Part shown: piece after piece, positions 1-8,302 of the stretch
How positions within the stretch are numbered: position 1 is the stretch's first letter
Layout of the letters: every line of letters starts with the position of its first letter
Assembly (NCBI GenBank): GCA_016875715.1
Contig: VGOZ01000013.1
Span: forward strand, 1 to 51,521
DNA: 51,521 bases
From: Chloroflexota bacterium
Lineage (GTDB): Bacteria > Chloroflexota > UBA6077 > FW602-bin22
Direction of reading: 5' to 3'
Notes under the pieces: model-generated
The model's input: only the letters and a program-made list of their open reading frames with translations
Databases searched by the model: none
What the model was told of the DNA's origin: nothing
Translations under genes and position numbers: made by a program

Positions 1-1
1 G

Positions 2-391
2 CACAACCGCGCGATCGACGTGATCCGAGCCCAGCGGGCCTCGAATAACGCGGCCGACGTGGAACTCGCGCTCCTCGAGGTCCGAGACGAGTCGCCGCTA
101 CCCGAGGAGCGAGCTTGGTTACGGGAGGAGCGCACGCTCGTGCGCGACGCGCTGGGGCAACTCTCCGAGAACCAGCGCACCGTTCTCGAGCTCGCCTATT
201 TCGGCGGATTCACCCAGAGGCAGATCGCGGAGCGCACCCGGGAGCCACTGGGCACGATCAAGACGCGGGCCCGTCTGGCCCTGATGAAACTCCGATCGAT
301 ATTGGAGACAGGCGCGCCTGCTCCGTGGTCCGCGAACGTCGCCGCGACCCACCCAAGCCTCCGTACCGAGGGCTCCGATGTCAACGTGTGA
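2..391 (+). CDS. ECF-type RNA polymerase sigma factor, 5' end missing
   Basis: This is the C-terminal part of a sigma-70-family extracytoplasmic-function sigma factor. The reading frame is open from the first bases of the window, so the true start lies outside it. The first visible residues, HNRAIDVIR, match the end of region 2. After a linker comes a full region 4 helix-turn-helix: LSENQRTVLELAYFGGFT, then QRQIAERTREPLGTIKTR, about residues 55-100 of the visible part. Region 4 binds the -35 element. The gene overlaps the next one by 14 nt, and that gene encodes a zinc-motif anti-sigma protein with an RskA domain, so this is a SigK/RskA-type regulatory pair. The regulon cannot be seen from here. 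Confidence 0.93.
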   Translation, partial: HNRAIDVIRAQRASNNAADVELALLEVRDESPLPEERAWLREERTLVRDALGQLSENQRTVLELAYFGGFTQRQIAERTREPLGTIKTRARLALMKLRSILETGAPAPWSANVAATHPSLRTEGSDVNV

Positions 392-749
392 GAGCGCACG
401 CGAGAGCATTCCGCTCCTCGGGCTCGGCCTGCCGGAGGAGGATGCCGAATGGGATCTGAGGCGACACCTTCGCGGATGCGGTCTCTGCCAGCGGGCGTGG
501 ACGTCGGAACGTGCGCTTCTCGATTGCGTCGCGATGGCTGCCCCGGTGCGTGCCCCGCCGGCGACGCACCGTGCGTACATCCTGGAAGTCGCTCGCCTGG
601 ACCGGCGGGAGCGGCGCGCAGAGCGATCACGCATCGTTCAAGCGTCGATCGGCGCGCTCGCGCCGGCGTGTCTTGCCCTCGCGGCGCTGGGTAGCTGGGC
701 GCTGAAACTTGTGACCGCGCCACCGGCTTCCGTTGTCGCGGATGGCTAA
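378..749 (+). CDS. anti-sigma factor, N-terminal half (zinc-binding motif plus one membrane segment)
   Basis: This 123-residue protein starts at an ATG inside the end of the sigma gene, the usual coupled arrangement. It has the anti-sigma zinc signature HLRGCGLC (His30, Cys34, Cys37), which in this family lies in the domain that holds the cognate sigma factor. A single hydrophobic segment spans about residues 90-113. The frame then meets a TAA at 747-749, just after the membrane segment, and stays open beyond it into an RskA domain. The piece therefore looks like the cytoplasmic and membrane half of a normal RskA-type anti-sigma factor cut by one stop codon. It could be a true truncation, a sequencing error or a readthrough site. 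Confidence 0.8.
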   Translation: MSTCESARESIPLLGLGLPEEDAEWDLRRHLRGCGLCQRAWTSERALLDCVAMAAPVRAPPATHRAYILEVARLDRRERRAERSRIVQASIGALAPACLALAALGSWALKLVTAPPASVVADG

Positions 750-782
750 GGCGCAGCCCCGGCGAGCCTGGCCCTCGGCACC

Positions 783-1106
783 TTGCAGATGCGCGATTTT
801 CGGTCGGGTGAGGTGGCGCCGTTCGCTCGCGGCTGGGTCTACCTCTCGCCGGAAAGCGAGGACGGCCTGCTCGTCGCATACCAGCTACCTCAATTGCCAG
901 ACGACCGCGGGTACCAGTTGTGGCTGGTTCCGCCCGATGGGCGGATATCCGGTGGTCTGTTTGTCGTCGACCCGGAGGGGTACGGCTGGCTCAAGGTGCG
1001 TGCGCCGCGTGCGCTCGCGGGATATCAACGCATCGGCATCACGATCGAACGACGCGGCGGCTCACCGGGTCCCACCGGTCCACGCGTCCTCAGAGCCGAT
1101 CTCTAG
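783..1106 (+). CDS. RskA-type anti-sigma factor, C-terminal extracytoplasmic domain
   Basis: This stretch is in the same frame as the preceding anti-sigma piece, separated only by the TAA at 747-749 and eleven sense codons. It encodes an RskA (anti-sigma-K factor) C-terminal domain: YQLWLVPPDG, the GGLFVVDPEGYGWL core and a final beta-strand pattern IGITIERRGG. In intact family members this domain lies outside the membrane and senses the signal. A TTG at 783 could start it independently, but I see no convincing ribosome binding site and no signal peptide. Export as a separate protein is therefore doubtful, and the whole 378-1106 unit is best seen as one interrupted gene. Its TAG stop forms the start of a -10-like hexamer for the next gene. 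Confidence 0.65.
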   Translation: MQMRDFRSGEVAPFARGWVYLSPESEDGLLVAYQLPQLPDDRGYQLWLVPPDGRISGGLFVVDPEGYGWLKVRAPRALAGYQRIGITIERRGGSPGPTGPRVLRADL

Positions 1107-1109
1107 ACT
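1104..1109 (+). promoter_or_regulatory. putative -10 element TAGACT upstream of the penicillin-acylase gene
   Basis: The hexamer begins with the TAG stop codon of the RskA-domain frame and ends 6 nt before the GTG start at 1116. No ribosome binding site fits in that space, so a leaderless transcript is possible. No clear -35 hexamer is visible. Confidence 0.4.
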
Positions 1110-1115
1110 TCTCTC

Positions 1116-3518
1116 GTGTTTCTGGGTGCGCTCGGATCGCTGGTCGCCGCTATCGGGAGAGCAGTTGGTAGGCGGTCGCTACCTCGTGCCGGGATCGTGC
1201 GCATCGCCGGTATCGATGGTGAGATCGAGGTCCTGCGCGATCGCTGGGGGATTCCTCACATCTACGCCTCGTCCTCCCACGACCTGTTCTTCGCGAACGG
1301 CGTCGTACACGCCGAGGATCGGCTCTTTCAGATGGAGATCAACCGGCGAGCCGCAACGGGGCGACTGTCGGAGATCTTTGGCGCGCTCACCTATGGAGTC
1401 GATCGGTTCATCCGCCACATCGGAATCCACCGGGTTGCGCGCGAGGAGATCGGACTTCTCGACGCGGAGTCCCTGAGCCGCCTCCGGGCGTATGTGGCGG
1501 GCGTCAACTGGGTCATCGAGTCCCGCCCGCGTCCGCTCGAGTTCCTCGCGCTCCGACATCGCCCCGACCCGTGGACGGAGGTCGACACCCTGGCATGGGC
1601 GAAGTTGATGGGTTGGACGCTCGGAACGAACTGGGAGAGCGAGCTCGCCCGAGTGCGACTGATCGAGCAGGTCGGTCCGGCCGCGGCGGCCGATCTGGAG
1701 CCGATCTATCCCGACTGGGGCTGGATGAGCGCGGGCGGAGATGGAAAGCAGCACGCCGTTGGCTCGGTCAATCGGAGCTACGACGATCTGCTCGCCATCA
1801 CGGGCCTCTCCCGAATCGGAGGGAGCAACGCGTGGGCCGTTGCCGCGCGGCGATCGGTCTCGGGCGGAGCACTTCTGGCAAACGATATGCACCTCGCTCC
1901 TTCGATGCCGTCGCCCTGGTACGCCATCCACCTGGAGTCGCATGCAGATTGCGACGAGTTTCGCGCTGCCGGAGCGAGCCTCCCCGGTGTTCCGGGCATC
2001 ATCGTCGGTCACAATGGCAGTGTCGCGTGGGGGTTCACGGCGAGCCTCGCGGATGTCCAGGATCTGTATGTCCAGCGACCGCATCCAGAAGACCCGCGTC
2101 GGTTCGCGCGCGGTGGTGGATGGGAGGATGCGCGCGTCGTCATCGAGGAGATTCGCGTGCGCGGCGAACCGCGCTGGCGGCGCGAAGAGGTCGTCCTCAC
2201 TTCCCAAGGGCCGATCATCACGCCGCTGATCGAAGGAGCGACCGTTCCGCTGGCGTTGCAGACATCGAGCCTCATACCCATGGCGACACTCTCGGCCGGA
2301 TTTCGGATGTTGCGCGCCAGAAATGTCAGGGAGTTTCGAGAGTCGCTTCGCGGATGGGGGATGCCGTCCGTCGGAGTCGTCTTCGCCGACACCGCCGGTT
2401 CGATCGGTGTTCAGACCACCGGGGCCATTCCCCTTCGCGGTCGCGGCGATGGCAGCGTCCCGCAGCCGGGATGGGAAGCCGACTTCGCGTGGAAAGGGAT
2501 GATCTCCTTCGATGAGCTTCCGGGGGCGGTCGATCCCGAGGAGGGCTTCGTCGCGACGGCGAACAATCGGCCTGCCTCCCTCGACTATCCGTACGCGATC
2601 GGTACGGACTGGTGCGACGGCTACCGCATCGGTCGAATCGTCGAACTCCTCCGCGAGCGCGCCTCGCACGATCTGCACTCGATGCGCGCCATCCAGCTTG
2701 ACGTGCGCTCGAACGCGGCGCGCGATCTCCTCGCTCGTTCTCGCCGCGTCCTCGACGGCGAGGAGCCGCTCGACCCCTTCGAGCGGCGTGTCTGGCGACG
2801 CATGGTGGCGTGGAGCGGTGACCTTGACGGCGCATCGCCCGAGGCCCTGGTCTATCAGGCGTATCGGGTCTTTCTTCTGCGCTTCCTGTACGGGAATATG
2901 CTGGGCGATTTGCTCGATGTGTACCTCGGGGCTGCGCCGCACGGCGGTCTCCATGGCACGAGCTTCACCTGGCGTTTGAGCTCTCGCCTGATCCGGGGAA
3001 TGGAGGATGGGGATTTGCCTCGACGCGTCGGGCATCGTGACCTGACCTGGCGCGATATCGTCCTGATTTGCTTCGGGGAGGCGGTCTCCCATCTTCGCGT
3101 CAAGCACGGCGACGAGATCGACACGTGGTCATGGGGAGGGGAGCGCCGGCTCTCATTCGAGCACCCGGTCGGACGCACCATGATCCTGCGCAGGCTGTTC
3201 AGCCGAGGACCTGTGACGGTTGGCGGCGACGTCGACACCCCGAATCAGGTCGCGGGCAACTCGCACAGCGTCGGTGGCCCCATCAACTGGATTCCCTCGT
3301 TCCGCTTCATTGTGGATCTGGCGAACTTGGACCGCACGATGTTCATGTTCACGTGCGGGCAGTCTGGCCAGCCGGCCAGTCGTCACTACGACGATCTCGT
3401 CGCTCCCTGGTCGCGGGGCGACTACCTCCGCCTGCTGTGGTCGCGCGCGGACGTCGAGTCGCACCTGGCGCGGGAGACCCGCCTGATTCCGTCCGACGAG
3501 ATCTGGCCTCCCCCGTAG
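1116..3518 (+). CDS. penicillin acylase family N-terminal-nucleophile hydrolase
   Basis: This 800-residue protein belongs to the penicillin amidase (S45) family. Members are made as a precursor that cuts itself into alpha and beta chains and then hydrolyse amide bonds of penicillins, N-acyl-homoserine lactones or similar compounds. The alpha-chain hallmarks are near the N terminus: DRWGIPHIYA (about residue 42) and AEDRLFQME (about 66). The autocleavage site GGSNAWAV places the nucleophilic serine at Ser237, the first residue of the beta chain. The downstream motifs NDMHL, PGIIVGHNG and VAWGFT are also typical. Length and order are normal for the family. The N terminus is only mildly hydrophobic (MFLGALGSLVAAIG), so export is uncertain. 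The start is a GTG with no Shine-Dalgarno sequence. The substrate cannot be told from sequence. Confidence 0.93.
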   Translation: MFLGALGSLVAAIGRAVGRRSLPRAGIVRIAGIDGEIEVLRDRWGIPHIYASSSHDLFFANGVVHAEDRLFQMEINRRAATGRLSEIFGALTYGVDRFIRHIGIHRVAREEIGLLDAESLSRLRAYVAGVNWVIESRPRPLEFLALRHRPDPWTEVDTLAWAKLMGWTLGTNWESELARVRLIEQVGPAAAADLEPIYPDWGWMSAGGDGKQHAVGSVNRSYDDLLAITGLSRIGGSNAWAVAARRSVSGGALLANDMHLAPSMPSPWYAIHLESHADCDEFRAAGASLPGVPGIIVGHNGSVAWGFTASLADVQDLYVQRPHPEDPRRFARGGGWEDARVVIEEIRVRGEPRWRREEVVLTSQGPIITPLIEGATVPLALQTSSLIPMATLSAGFRMLRARNVREFRESLRGWGMPSVGVVFADTAGSIGVQTTGAIPLRGRGDGSVPQPGWEADFAWKGMISFDELPGAVDPEEGFVATANNRPASLDYPYAIGTDWCDGYRIGRIVELLRERASHDLHSMRAIQLDVRSNAARDLLARSRRVLDGEEPLDPFERRVWRRMVAWSGDLDGASPEALVYQAYRVFLLRFLYGNMLGDLLDVYLGAAPHGGLHGTSFTWRLSSRLIRGMEDGDLPRRVGHRDLTWRDIVLICFGEAVSHLRVKHGDEIDTWSWGGERRLSFEHPVGRTMILRRLFSRGPVTVGGDVDTPNQVAGNSHSVGGPINWIPSFRFIVDLANLDRTMFMFTCGQSGQPASRHYDDLVAPWSRGDYLRLLWSRADVESHLARETRLIPSDEIWPPP

Positions 3519-3521
3519 AAT
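3516..3521 (+). promoter_or_regulatory. putative -10 element TAGAAT before the 60-residue membrane protein
   Basis: TAGAAT begins with the stop codon of the acylase gene (3516-3518) and is followed after exactly 9 nt by the ATG at 3531. The spacing leaves almost no 5' leader and no ribosome binding site, consistent with a leaderless message. Confidence 0.45.
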
Positions 3522-3530
3522 CTCCCTCGC

Positions 3531-3713
3531 ATGGACGTGCCGCTGCGCATTGCGTTCGCTCTACTCCTCGGACCGCTCTTCATCGCTCTCGGGATCTATC
3601 TGGCCCGTGGCCGTGCGCTTCCTGGCCAGAGTCGCGTCCTTCACGTCCGCCTCGGAGCCGGATCGATCGCGATGGGCGTTCTGGTCGTGGGAGCAGCGCT
3701 GATCGCACCGTGA
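3531..3713 (+). CDS. small two-helix membrane protein
   Basis: This 60-residue protein consists largely of two hydrophobic segments, about residues 6-25 (IAFALLLGPLFIALGIYLA) and 42-59 (GAGSIAMGVLVVGAALIA), joined by a short basic loop. I recognise no family. It starts at an ATG 12 nt after the acylase gene and its stop overlaps the GTG start of the next gene (GTGA), so translation of the two is probably coupled. The tight arrangement with two downstream genes supports it being real. Confidence 0.65.
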   Translation: MDVPLRIAFALLLGPLFIALGIYLARGRALPGQSRVLHVRLGAGSIAMGVLVVGAALIAP

Positions 3714-4039
3714 CGGCCAGACCGTGCTCGTACTGTGAGCGCGATGCGGTGGGACGCTGCCGGGACTGCCGGAAGCTCTATTGCGGCGAGCACGGCCGGG
3801 TTCTGTGCCAGGCTTGCCGCGCATCTCACCGCTTTCCCATGGTCGGTCTGGCGATCCTCGGAACCCTGCCGACCGTCGCCTGTGCCCTCGTCGGTCTCCT
3901 CTACCAGATCCTGCGTATGGACATCACGGGCTCGGCCGGCTGGGTGATCATCGTCGGCTCGATGGCAGCGACGATTGTCGTTGCGGCCATCGTGTGGCGC
4001 CATCCCGAGGGTATTGCCCACCGGGATAACCTGGACTGA
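3710..4039 (+). CDS. zinc-finger-like protein with two membrane segments
   Basis: This is a 109-residue protein starting at a GTG that overlaps the previous stop. The first 40 residues hold closely spaced Cys/His residues in a B-box-like zinc-binding pattern: CSYC at 5-8, then CRDC, YCGEHG, CQAC and SHRF. Two hydrophobic segments follow, about residues 46-66 and 77-98. The layout of an N-terminal zinc module with a membrane hairpin is seen in many uncharacterised membrane proteins. No function can be assigned. Its TGA overlaps the ATG of the TPR gene. Confidence 0.75.
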   Translation: MTARPCSYCERDAVGRCRDCRKLYCGEHGRVLCQACRASHRFPMVGLAILGTLPTVACALVGLLYQILRMDITGSAGWVIIVGSMAATIVVAAIVWRHPEGIAHRDNLD

Positions 4040-4701
4040 TGGACGACAGATCCATCTCCGATGCCGAGGCGCGCGCGATCCTCGATCGGGCAGAGCGCGC
4101 GCTACGCGCGGTGGACGACGCAGTCGCTTTCAACGATCGCGCGGCGCGGCTTCGCGATGTCGCCGCGACGTTCGAACGCGCGCTTGCCCGCGCGCAGGGT
4201 CCTGATCTTCGCCAATCGATCGCCGGTCGCCTCGGATCGCTGCTCGCCGGTGAGAACAGCGTGCGCGATCTCGACCGCGCTATCGAACTCCTCCGTGATG
4301 CGACGCAGACTCCGGCCACGGATTCGGCCACGATCCGATACTTCCTCGGCGAGTGTTTCGCAATGCGTGTGCAGTACGACGACGCGGAACGGGCGTGGCG
4401 AACAGGGTTGACGCTCGAGCCAGGGCATCCGGCCATCCTTGCGGTGCTGGCCACGCTCGACGTTGATCGGGCGCGTGCTGCCGGTGATGCCGCAGGCGTC
4501 GTGGCTGCGGTGCAGCGTGTGCCCGAGGCGCGACGAAACGGAGAACTCTGGCTACGACTCGGCGACGCGAGCTATTCGCTCGGGCGGCTTGGCGAGGCGG
4601 CGCGTGCCTGGTCGCACGCGATCGCGCGCGAGCCGATCAAAGGCATGCGGCGACGATTCCGGTCGCTGATTGGGCGCTCGTCGCCGCCTCCTCTGCACTA
4701 A
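4039..4701 (+). CDS. tetratricopeptide-repeat-like protein
   Basis: This is a 220-residue, predicted soluble and largely helical protein. Two regions resemble TPR units: FLGECFAMRVQYDDAERAWR followed by TGLTLEPGHPAIL (about 106-137), and LWLRLGDASYSLGRLGEAAR followed by AWSHAIAREP (about 170-200). The N-terminal half (residues 5-90) is Arg/Ala-rich helix. TPR proteins serve as docking surfaces, but the partner is unknown. The start ATG overlaps the previous stop (TGATG), so it is coupled to the zinc-finger-like membrane protein. Its stop overlaps the stop of the convergent transketolase-like gene by 4 nt. Confidence 0.8.
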   Translation: MDDRSISDAEARAILDRAERALRAVDDAVAFNDRAARLRDVAATFERALARAQGPDLRQSIAGRLGSLLAGENSVRDLDRAIELLRDATQTPATDSATIRYFLGECFAMRVQYDDAERAWRTGLTLEPGHPAILAVLATLDVDRARAAGDAAGVVAAVQRVPEARRNGELWLRLGDASYSLGRLGEAARAWSHAIAREPIKGMRRRFRSLIGRSSPPPLH

Positions 4702-7061
4702 CGCGCGCGCGCGGCCGCAAGCTGTCGCCCGACCGTATCGAGGCGCTTCTCCCTTTCGGCGACGAATCGCTGGATGCCCTTGAACAGCCAGTCCTGTGAC
4801 AGGTGCGCCTCGTCCATGACCTCGTCGACCGTTCCCCCGGTTCGCCAGCGATCGTCCCAGTCGGATGTCATCGCGTACTCGTCGCTGATCCGGTGTGTGA
4901 TCCAGTCGCGCATGAGCCTCCGGGATCCATTGGAGATGTAGGTCATGTCCAGTTGATCGGCCGGTGAGAGGATGCTCGACTGGTACTCCGGCGGCTGGCA
5001 CCGGAAGAGTTCCGGGCTCACCGCAGCGATGATCCGCACGTTGAGGCCCGCCTCCTGGAGTCGCGGGAGAATCCGGACCGTGTTGTACGTGGACATGGTC
5101 CCCTGCACGAGGATCGTGCCCATCTTTGGCTGACCCGGTGCGAACTCGCGCAGGACGTACGCCCCGCGAGCGGCCTCGAAGTGCGATGCCATACCAAGGG
5201 CAGCACGATCTGGTACCTGAATGGGCGGGCGCGTGAGATGCAGAGCGATCACGTGCGCATCCGATGCCATCGCCGCGGCGATCAGCACCGACACTTCGTT
5301 GTGCTCCCACGGTACGATGTTGATGGTCCGGCCTTCGGGGAAGAGCTGGGTGACGCCGGTTTCGAAAATGCCGAAATGGGTGCGGGAATCGTCGGCCGTT
5401 TCAGGCCCTGAGTGACCAGCGACCCAGAGAACCTTGCCCACCTTGATGTCGCTATCCTGCGCGACCTGACTGAATAGACGCATGAGTCCATATTTGAGGT
5501 AGCTGAATGAGCCGTACGTGGAGTGCGCAGAGTAGAAGCCGTCGAACTCCTCGTAGGGGCGGGGAGACAGGTTCGTCGCCGCGATACCCGCGGAGATGCC
5601 CGAGTTGGTGAACTCTGTGATCTCCTGCGGCAGGAGCGCGCCGTCCATGTTGTGCTCACGGTCGAACCGACCCCACCCCTCCTCCTCACCAAAGCCGGCC
5701 GCGAAACCCGCGATGTTCGTCGACTCGGCGAGGTCCGCCGACATCGCGAGGAACAGTGGACGCCCGTAGTAGCGGCGACCGAACGAATTGGCCCACGCTC
5801 CCCACTTGGCAAGCGCAGCCCGATTGGGAACGTTGCTGCCCGGTGCAACGAACAGCTCTTTCGGGTAGTTCCGGAAGTCCCACAGGCGCGGATCGGACCA
5901 GGGATTGCGCGACGTATCGACACGAGTGCTCGGAATCGTCTCCGGGACGGAGTCGCCGATCTCGACGAGTCGATCCGCGACGTAGTCGACCAGATCACTA
6001 TCCGAAGTGATGGTGTCGGCAATCGCCTTGAGATTCGCCTCAAACTGCGCCCGCAATTCGGCGGCGTTCGTTGGGGCTGGTTGATCGGTGCCCACCCACG
6101 CGGTCCCGTACTTCGCGCTGTACTCCTTACGGAGCTGCCAGAAGAGCTCGGAATTCAACTTGTGTGGGACACCGTGGGACCGGTAGCCGGTGACGATGTA
6201 GCCACGCCCCTTGATCGTCTTGAACCATGCCATCGTGGGCTGACTCTCGGGCCGGGCACCGTGGACCGCCTCGAGGAGCGTGCGCGTGACCGGCGCAAAC
6301 TCACTGCCAGATTCCGTTCCGACGACGCGCCAGCCATGGGGTTCGAACCAGTCGCGCGGCGAGCCGTGGACGACTTCACTGATCGCGAACTCGTCGATGC
6401 CGTAGTCGTTCCAGTCCACGAGGAAGTACAGGTTGTCCAGGCCAAGGCCATACGCTGAGTTCATGGTCTCGTGCGTGGTGCCCGTGGTGAGGCCGCCCTC
6501 GCCCTCGACAGCGAAGACCTTCACGCCATCGGCACCGGCACGCTTCAGAGCCATGGCCTCACCCGCGGCCGGCGATGCACCGTGGCCGGAAGGTCCTGTG
6601 TTGAACTTCAGAAAGAGGGTCTTACCTTCCATCTCGGCGTGTCCGGCAAGACCCCCGCGCCGCCGAAACCCGAGAAGGTCTCGCCACAGCAATTGGCGCT
6701 CATCGGCGTGAGGAACCGCGTAACGGTAATCCCCGGTGCGGTCGAACTTTGCTCTTAGAGCTGTGTTATAGGTAGCCAGCATGGCGTAGACCACCGGGAC
6801 GGTGTGGCCGCCCACCAAGACGAAACGATCGCCGAACCGCTTCTCGGGGTGGCGGATGTCCCACCGCATGATCCCGCCTAGCGTGAGTGCCACGAGCATG
6901 TGCGCCTTCGATCGCGAGCCGCCCGGATGGCCACTCTGGCGGTAGTTCTCAAAGACGTCGATGAACTGATCGATCGAGTCCTTGAGTTTTTCCCAGTGTC
7001 GAAAATTGCGCGCCTGCTCATCCAGACACGCTTCGACGTCTGTCCGTGTGTCAACCGCCAC
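4698..7061 (-). CDS. transketolase-like thiamine diphosphate enzyme
   Basis: This 787-residue protein has the order of a transketolase: a ThDP-binding domain, a pyrimidine-binding domain and a C-terminal domain. Visible markers are SGHPGGSRSK near residue 43, VGGHTVPVVYAML near 83, GPSGHGASPAAGEAMA near 157, EGEGGLTTGTTHE with DWNDYGID about 27 residues on (the ThDP/metal motif), LFLAMSADLAES, NSGISAGIAATNLSP and VAGHSGPE. It is longer than ordinary transketolase (about 650-700 residues). The usual GDG of the metal site is GEG, and the loop is rewritten. It lacks the GDGEAETGP signature of phosphoketolase. The likely reaction is a ketol transfer or related ThDP chemistry, but pentose-phosphate transketolase activity should not be assumed. 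The GTG start has a GGGAGG about 10 nt upstream. It is the last gene of its strand run. Confidence 0.85.
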   Translation of the reverse strand: MAVDTRTDVEACLDEQARNFRHWEKLKDSIDQFIDVFENYRQSGHPGGSRSKAHMLVALTLGGIMRWDIRHPEKRFGDRFVLVGGHTVPVVYAMLATYNTALRAKFDRTGDYRYAVPHADERQLLWRDLLGFRRRGGLAGHAEMEGKTLFLKFNTGPSGHGASPAAGEAMALKRAGADGVKVFAVEGEGGLTTGTTHETMNSAYGLGLDNLYFLVDWNDYGIDEFAISEVVHGSPRDWFEPHGWRVVGTESGSEFAPVTRTLLEAVHGARPESQPTMAWFKTIKGRGYIVTGYRSHGVPHKLNSELFWQLRKEYSAKYGTAWVGTDQPAPTNAAELRAQFEANLKAIADTITSDSDLVDYVADRLVEIGDSVPETIPSTRVDTSRNPWSDPRLWDFRNYPKELFVAPGSNVPNRAALAKWGAWANSFGRRYYGRPLFLAMSADLAESTNIAGFAAGFGEEEGWGRFDREHNMDGALLPQEITEFTNSGISAGIAATNLSPRPYEEFDGFYSAHSTYGSFSYLKYGLMRLFSQVAQDSDIKVGKVLWVAGHSGPETADDSRTHFGIFETGVTQLFPEGRTINIVPWEHNEVSVLIAAAMASDAHVIALHLTRPPIQVPDRAALGMASHFEAARGAYVLREFAPGQPKMGTILVQGTMSTYNTVRILPRLQEAGLNVRIIAAVSPELFRCQPPEYQSSILSPADQLDMTYISNGSRRLMRDWITHRISDEYAMTSDWDDRWRTGGTVDEVMDEAHLSQDWLFKGIQRFVAEREKRLDTVGRQLAAARAR

Positions 7062-7126
7062 CTGTCGTCAACCTCCCGATGAATGGCTCGGTCTGCATTG
7101 CGTTGCGCCGCGCGAGTTGCACGTTA

Positions 7127-7594
7127 TCACGTTTCGGTGTCATTCGCGTCGTTCGCGGATGGAGGATCGTCGCCGGCACGAGCGAGCATCAGATGGGTGA
7201 AGTAGTGCCAGCCGAGAGCGAGCGCAAGGACGTACGCGAGCGTGCTCAGGGAGTATCCCCACGCGAACTCGCGAAACGGGTCCGAAGCCGACCAGATCAG
7301 CAGGAGATGTGCGACTGCAAGAGAGAGGACGACCCATGGCACGGCCCGGAACGCTCCCGACCTCGCGATGCCGGACGAGGTGACGGACGAGTCGCGGCGA
7401 AAGACGGTCCTCAGTGTCACGTGGGTCACCAGGAGCGTGACAACGGTCAGGGCAACCTGCACCAGGGCAAGCAGTCGGGTGAGCGGCCCCTCATCGGACA
7501 TGAACGAATAAAGCGCGAACAGGAAGGCTGCCAGGCACCATAGCCCCACAAAGCACAGTTCGAAGAAGACCAGGTACCGCGTACGATGTCCCAA
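7127..7594 (-). CDS. four-helix integral membrane protein of unknown function
   Basis: This protein of up to 155 residues has four hydrophobic segments, about residues 7-32, 40-60, 83-103 and 110-133, and a polar acidic C-terminal tail. I recognise no family. The longest frame begins with a TTG at 7592-7594, one base beyond the encoded CCA end of tRNA-Pro, so there is no room for a ribosome binding site. The real start may be this TTG on an RNA end made by tRNA processing, or an internal GTG at codon 16. It lies just upstream of the transketolase-like gene on the same strand. Confidence 0.65.
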   Translation of the reverse strand: MGHRTRYLVFFELCFVGLWCLAAFLFALYSFMSDEGPLTRLLALVQVALTVVTLLVTHVTLRTVFRRDSSVTSSGIARSGAFRAVPWVVLSLAVAHLLLIWSASDPFREFAWGYSLSTLAYVLALALGWHYFTHLMLARAGDDPPSANDANDTET

Positions 7595-7595
7595 A

Positions 7596-7673
<78 letters not shown>

Positions 7674-7681
7674 GGGGCCGG

Positions 7682-7687
7682 ATTATG
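7682..7687 (-). promoter_or_regulatory. putative -10 element CATAAT of tRNA-Pro
   Basis: On the minus strand CATAAT ends 8 nt before the first base of the mature tRNA, a spacing that would start transcription at or next to the tRNA 5' end. No -35 match is evident. Confidence 0.35.
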
Positions 7688-7924
7688 ATACCGACGGTCG
7701 GAGGGGGAGGCAAGAAGCCCGGTGTCGGAACGTCAGGAGCAGGTCGGCGCCAGAGAGGTGCTGACGCCGCTCATGCGACCGTGGCACGAACTCCCCGATC
7801 AGGTCGCGCTGCGCGCGCGCGGCAGCAAGCGCACTTTCTGGCAGAGACTGAGCCGGTTCTTCCACGACTACAACTGCTATTGACACTCGTTTATGGGACC
7901 CGCCAGGTAGGCGGCCGAGAGGCC

Positions 7925-8302
7925 TCAAGCGCGGTCCGTCGCGCGGTGAAGTCGTGGCGTCAGGGTCCGATCCAGAGGCACGCCTTCACGCCACCTCTGA
8001 CGGTCTCTGGAGGCCTCATCGACGAGCCGGGTCAGATCGTAGCCCACGTCGACGTTCAGGACACCCGAGAGACGCGTTACCCCGTAGCCCATAACGTTGA
8101 TCGCCCCTCGCCGGTTCGCCCGAAGAGCGTGGTAGTACCCGATGCCGATCTGCAGGATCCCACGGTAGACATCCCGGGTCGGGCCGCGCTGCTCCCGCCA
8201 GAGGTCCTCGAGGAGTTCGTGGCACTTGAAGAACTCGCCGGCGTTGAAGTGGATCGCCGCCGCATGGAGTCTCTCGCAGTGGCACGGACGCGACTCACCC
8301 AT
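7925..8302 (-). CDS. DUF309 family protein
   Basis: This 125-residue all-helical protein carries the DUF309 pattern FNAGEFFKCHELLEDLWRE (about residues 18-37), with the characteristic HE pair, then the helix YRGILQIGIGYYHALR (about 46-61). The family is widespread and of unknown biochemical function. Its ATG at 8302 overlaps the end of moeA by 8 nt, so it is translationally coupled to the molybdenum cofactor gene. That is neighbourhood evidence only. Confidence 0.88.
   Translation of the reverse strand: MGESRPCHCERLHAAAIHFNAGEFFKCHELLEDLWREQRGPTRDVYRGILQIGIGYYHALRANRRGAINVMGYGVTRLSGVLNVDVGYDLTRLVDEASRDRQRWREGVPLDRTLTPRLHRATDRA

Noticed and set aside
1179..3107. 642-residue open frame on the minus strand
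   Set aside because: It lies antisense to the penicillin-acylase gene, whose motifs are unmistakable. The long frame is a by-product of high GC and codon bias.
4698..7061. Phosphoketolase assignment for the 787-residue ThDP enzyme
   Set aside because: The size fits, but the GDGEAETGP and EGGELGYAL signatures of phosphoketolase are absent.
7683..7928. 81-residue minus-strand frame starting with a TTGA overlap of the DUF309 stop, in the 251-bp gap before tRNA-Pro
   Set aside because: No recognisable motif, no ribosome binding site and odd composition. The gap is more simply the tRNA-Pro promoter region plus the DUF309 3' end.
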